Source: an uncultured Bacilli bacterium (lineage in GTDB: Bacteria > Bacillota_I > Bacilli_A > RF39 > UBA660). From it: 25,541 bases of DNA. Numbering within the stretch: position 1 is the stretch's first letter; every line of letters begins with the position of its first letter. The DNA lies in contig CAKORS010000007.1 of assembly GCA_934101605.1 (NCBI GenBank), positions 1-25,541 on the forward strand. The letters run 5' to 3'. A program made the translations under genes and the position numbers. Below, one piece after another: positions 24,281 through 25,541 of the stretch. The notes beneath the pieces were generated by a model, which saw only the letters and a program-made list of their open reading frames with translations, made no database searches and was not told the origin of the DNA.

Positions 24281-24302
24281 ATTAATTCCTCCTTCTAAAA
24301 TC

Positions 24303-24488
24303 CTACCAACTTGATTTTTTTACACCAGGAATTTGTCCTTTGCTAGCAAGTTCTCTAAAGCAAATACGACAAATACCATATTTTTTTAGTACACTATGTG
24401 GTCTTCCACATCTATTACAACGAGTATATTCTCTAACTTTGAATTTTTGTGGTCTACTCGCTTTTGCGATCATACTTTTTTTTGCCAT
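24303..24488 (-). CDS. rpsN: Small ribosomal subunit protein uS14, type Z
   Basis: The 61-residue protein is the short zinc-binding form of uS14: [20 protein letters not shown], ligands Cys24, Cys27 ([10 protein letters not shown]), Cys40 and Cys43 ([10 protein letters not shown]), and the end [11 protein letters not shown]. It lies between rplE and rpsH in the usual Bacillota order, with GGAGG before the start. Confidence 0.99.
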   Translation of the reverse strand: MAKKSMIAKASRPQKFKVREYTRCNRCGRPHSVLKKYGICRICFRELASKGQIPGVKKSSW

Positions 24489-24500
24489 AACTTTCCTCCA

Positions 24501-25040
24501 TTACTTCCTAAAAGGAATTCCTAATTCTTTTAATAAAGCGTAAGCTTCATCATTAGTATTTGCTGTTGTAACTAGTACTATATCAAGTCCTCTTACCTTA
24601 ACAACATTGTCAAATTCGATTTCTGGGAACACTAATTGTTCTTTAATACCGATTGTATAGTTTCCTCTTCCATCAAAAGCTTTTGGAGATAATCCTCTAA
24701 AATCTCTTACACGTGGAAGTGATACTGAGATTAACTTATCTAAGAAGTTATACATAGCTTCTCCTCTTAAAGTTACTTTACAACCGATTGCTTGACCTTC
24801 ACGAATTTTGAAACCAGCGATTGATTTACGAGCTTTTGTAACAACTGGTTTTTGACCTGTTATTAAACCTAAATCATTAACTGCTGCTTCTAGTAATTTA
24901 GAATTGTGTGATGCATCACCACAACCAACGTTAACTACTATTTTTTCAAGTTTTGGAACTTGCATGATTGTTTTGTAATCAAATTGTTCTTTTAAACTAG
25001 GAATAATTTCTTTTGTATATTTTTCTTTTAGTCTATTCAT
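24501..25040 (-). CDS. rplE: Large ribosomal subunit protein uL5
   Basis: The 179-residue protein matches uL5: [83 protein letters not shown] and the C-terminal [12 protein letters not shown]. uL5 binds 5S rRNA and touches the P-site tRNA. Its ATG overlaps the rplX stop (TAATG). Confidence 0.99.
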   Translation of the reverse strand: MNRLKEKYTKEIIPSLKEQFDYKTIMQVPKLEKIVVNVGCGDASHNSKLLEAAVNDLGLITGQKPVVTKARKSIAGFKIREGQAIGCKVTLRGEAMYNFLDKLISVSLPRVRDFRGLSPKAFDGRGNYTIGIKEQLVFPEIEFDNVVKVRGLDIVLVTTANTNDEAYALLKELGIPFRK

Positions 25041-25414
25041 TATTTAGCCTCCTTCTTAGAAGTGCTTGTCTTTTTTGTTGTTTTTTTCGCTTTTTTAGGT
25101 TCTTCAGTTTTTGCTACTTCCTTTTTAGGAGCAGCTTTTTTTGAAGTTGATTTTTTTTCTTTAACTGTTCTATCGATTTTTCTTGATGGTTTATTATCGA
25201 TTAAGAACATAACGTTTGAAGCATTTATTTTAGCTTCAGTTTCTATGATTCCACCAGTTTCATTAGAGTTATTAGGTTTTCTATGTTTTTTAACCATATT
25301 TAAACCTTCAACTATTACTTTATTTTCGTTTTTAAATACATGAGTAATTTTGCCTTCTTTACCTTTGTCTTTACCAACCATTACTCTTACTTTATCGCCA
25401 ACTTTTAATTTCAT
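25040..25414 (-). CDS. rplX: Large ribosomal subunit protein uL24 with Lys-rich tail
   Basis: Residues 1-80 are a normal uL24 with the KOW segment ([20 protein letters not shown]) and VKKHRKPN. After [10 protein letters not shown] the usual C-terminal segment is replaced by about 39 residues of low-complexity Lys/Ala/Thr/Ser/Glu sequence (86-124), making 124 residues against about 103 in B. subtilis. uL24 starts 50S assembly near the exit tunnel. The ribosome site AGGAGG directly overlaps the rplN TAG stop. Confidence 0.97.
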   Translation of the reverse strand: MKLKVGDKVRVMVGKDKGKEGKITHVFKNENKVIVEGLNMVKKHRKPNNSNETGGIIETEAKINASNVMFLIDNKPSRKIDRTVKEKKSTSKKAAPKKEVAKTEEPKKAKKTTKKTSTSKKEAK

Positions 25415-25424
25415 AATTATCCTC

Positions 25425-25541
25425 CTATAAAACTTCCTTAGCTAAAGATACTATTTTCATATAATCTTTATCACGAAGTTCTCTTGCAACTGGTCCGAAT
25501 ACACGTGTTCCAATTGGACTTTTGTCATCCTTAATTAATAC
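25425..25541 (-). CDS. rplN: Large ribosomal subunit protein uL14 (C-terminal part only)
   Basis: The last 38 codons and a TAG stop are present; the N-terminal part lies beyond the right window edge. The visible part includes [20 protein letters not shown] and [10 protein letters not shown], which match the uL14 C-terminus. uL14 contacts 16S rRNA in an intersubunit bridge. It precedes rplX in the spc order. Confidence 0.96.
   Translation of the reverse strand, partial: VLIKDDKSPIGTRVFGPVARELRDKDYMKIVSLAKEVL

Noticed and set aside
1..25541. CRISPR arrays, insertion sequences, prophage, toxin-antitoxin or defence genes
   Set aside because: No spaced direct repeats, transposase or integrase motifs, or recognisable defence domains were seen; the window is largely core genome.

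Overview
The window is AT-rich chromosomal DNA from a low-GC Gram-positive bacterium (Bacillota). The evidence is a tRNA-dependent T-box leader in front of valS, AAGGAGG-type ribosome binding sites, the spc/alpha ribosomal gene order, a cdaA-cdaR pair, and a homologue of the spore coat morphogen CotE. The genetic code is the ordinary one: Trp is TGG, every long gene stays open when TGA is read as stop, and trxB ends in TGA. A lineage in or near Bacilli/Erysipelotrichia, such as the uncultured gut Bacilli with small genomes, fits best, but I cannot name a species. Almost everything lies on the minus strand; murI is the only convincing plus-strand gene.

Region 1 (1-3.0 kb): the truncated end of cdaR, cdaA (c-di-AMP synthesis), a tRNA-Ala(UGC) gene with its own promoter and terminator, then rpsP-khpA. 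Region 2 (3.0-7.9 kb): cotE, divergent murI, miaB, an ankyrin-repeat protein and a large unrecognised protein with an HExxH motif. The miaB-cotE neighbourhood recalls that of Bacillus subtilis, here with murI in between. Region 3 (7.9-12.3 kb): the str operon rpsL-rpsG-fusA-tuf, read leftward, with a promoter before rpsL and a second before tuf. Region 4 (12.3-16.8 kb): T-box-controlled valS, a 38-residue membrane mini-protein, trxB and a divergent sigma-70-like protein. Region 5 (16.9-25.5 kb): the spc-alpha cluster rplN(partial)-rplX-rplE-rpsN-rpsH-rplF-rplR-rpsE-rplO-secY-adk-map-infA-rpmJ-rpsM-rpsK-rpoA-rplQ, without rpmD, closed by a hairpin terminator.

Most genes are core translation and secretion machinery. 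Points that stand out are the native Ile at the S12 position equivalent to E. coli Pro91, an adenylate kinase P-loop lacking two glycines, the DGG version of the CdaA DGA motif, missing rpmD, promoters built into or against upstream terminators, and three proteins without clear assignment (ankyrin, HExxH, sigma-like) plus the mini-protein. I see no CRISPR array, insertion sequence, prophage, defence cassette or rRNA. No intergenic stretch exceeds 300 bases; the longest, in front of valS, is filled by the T-box leader.
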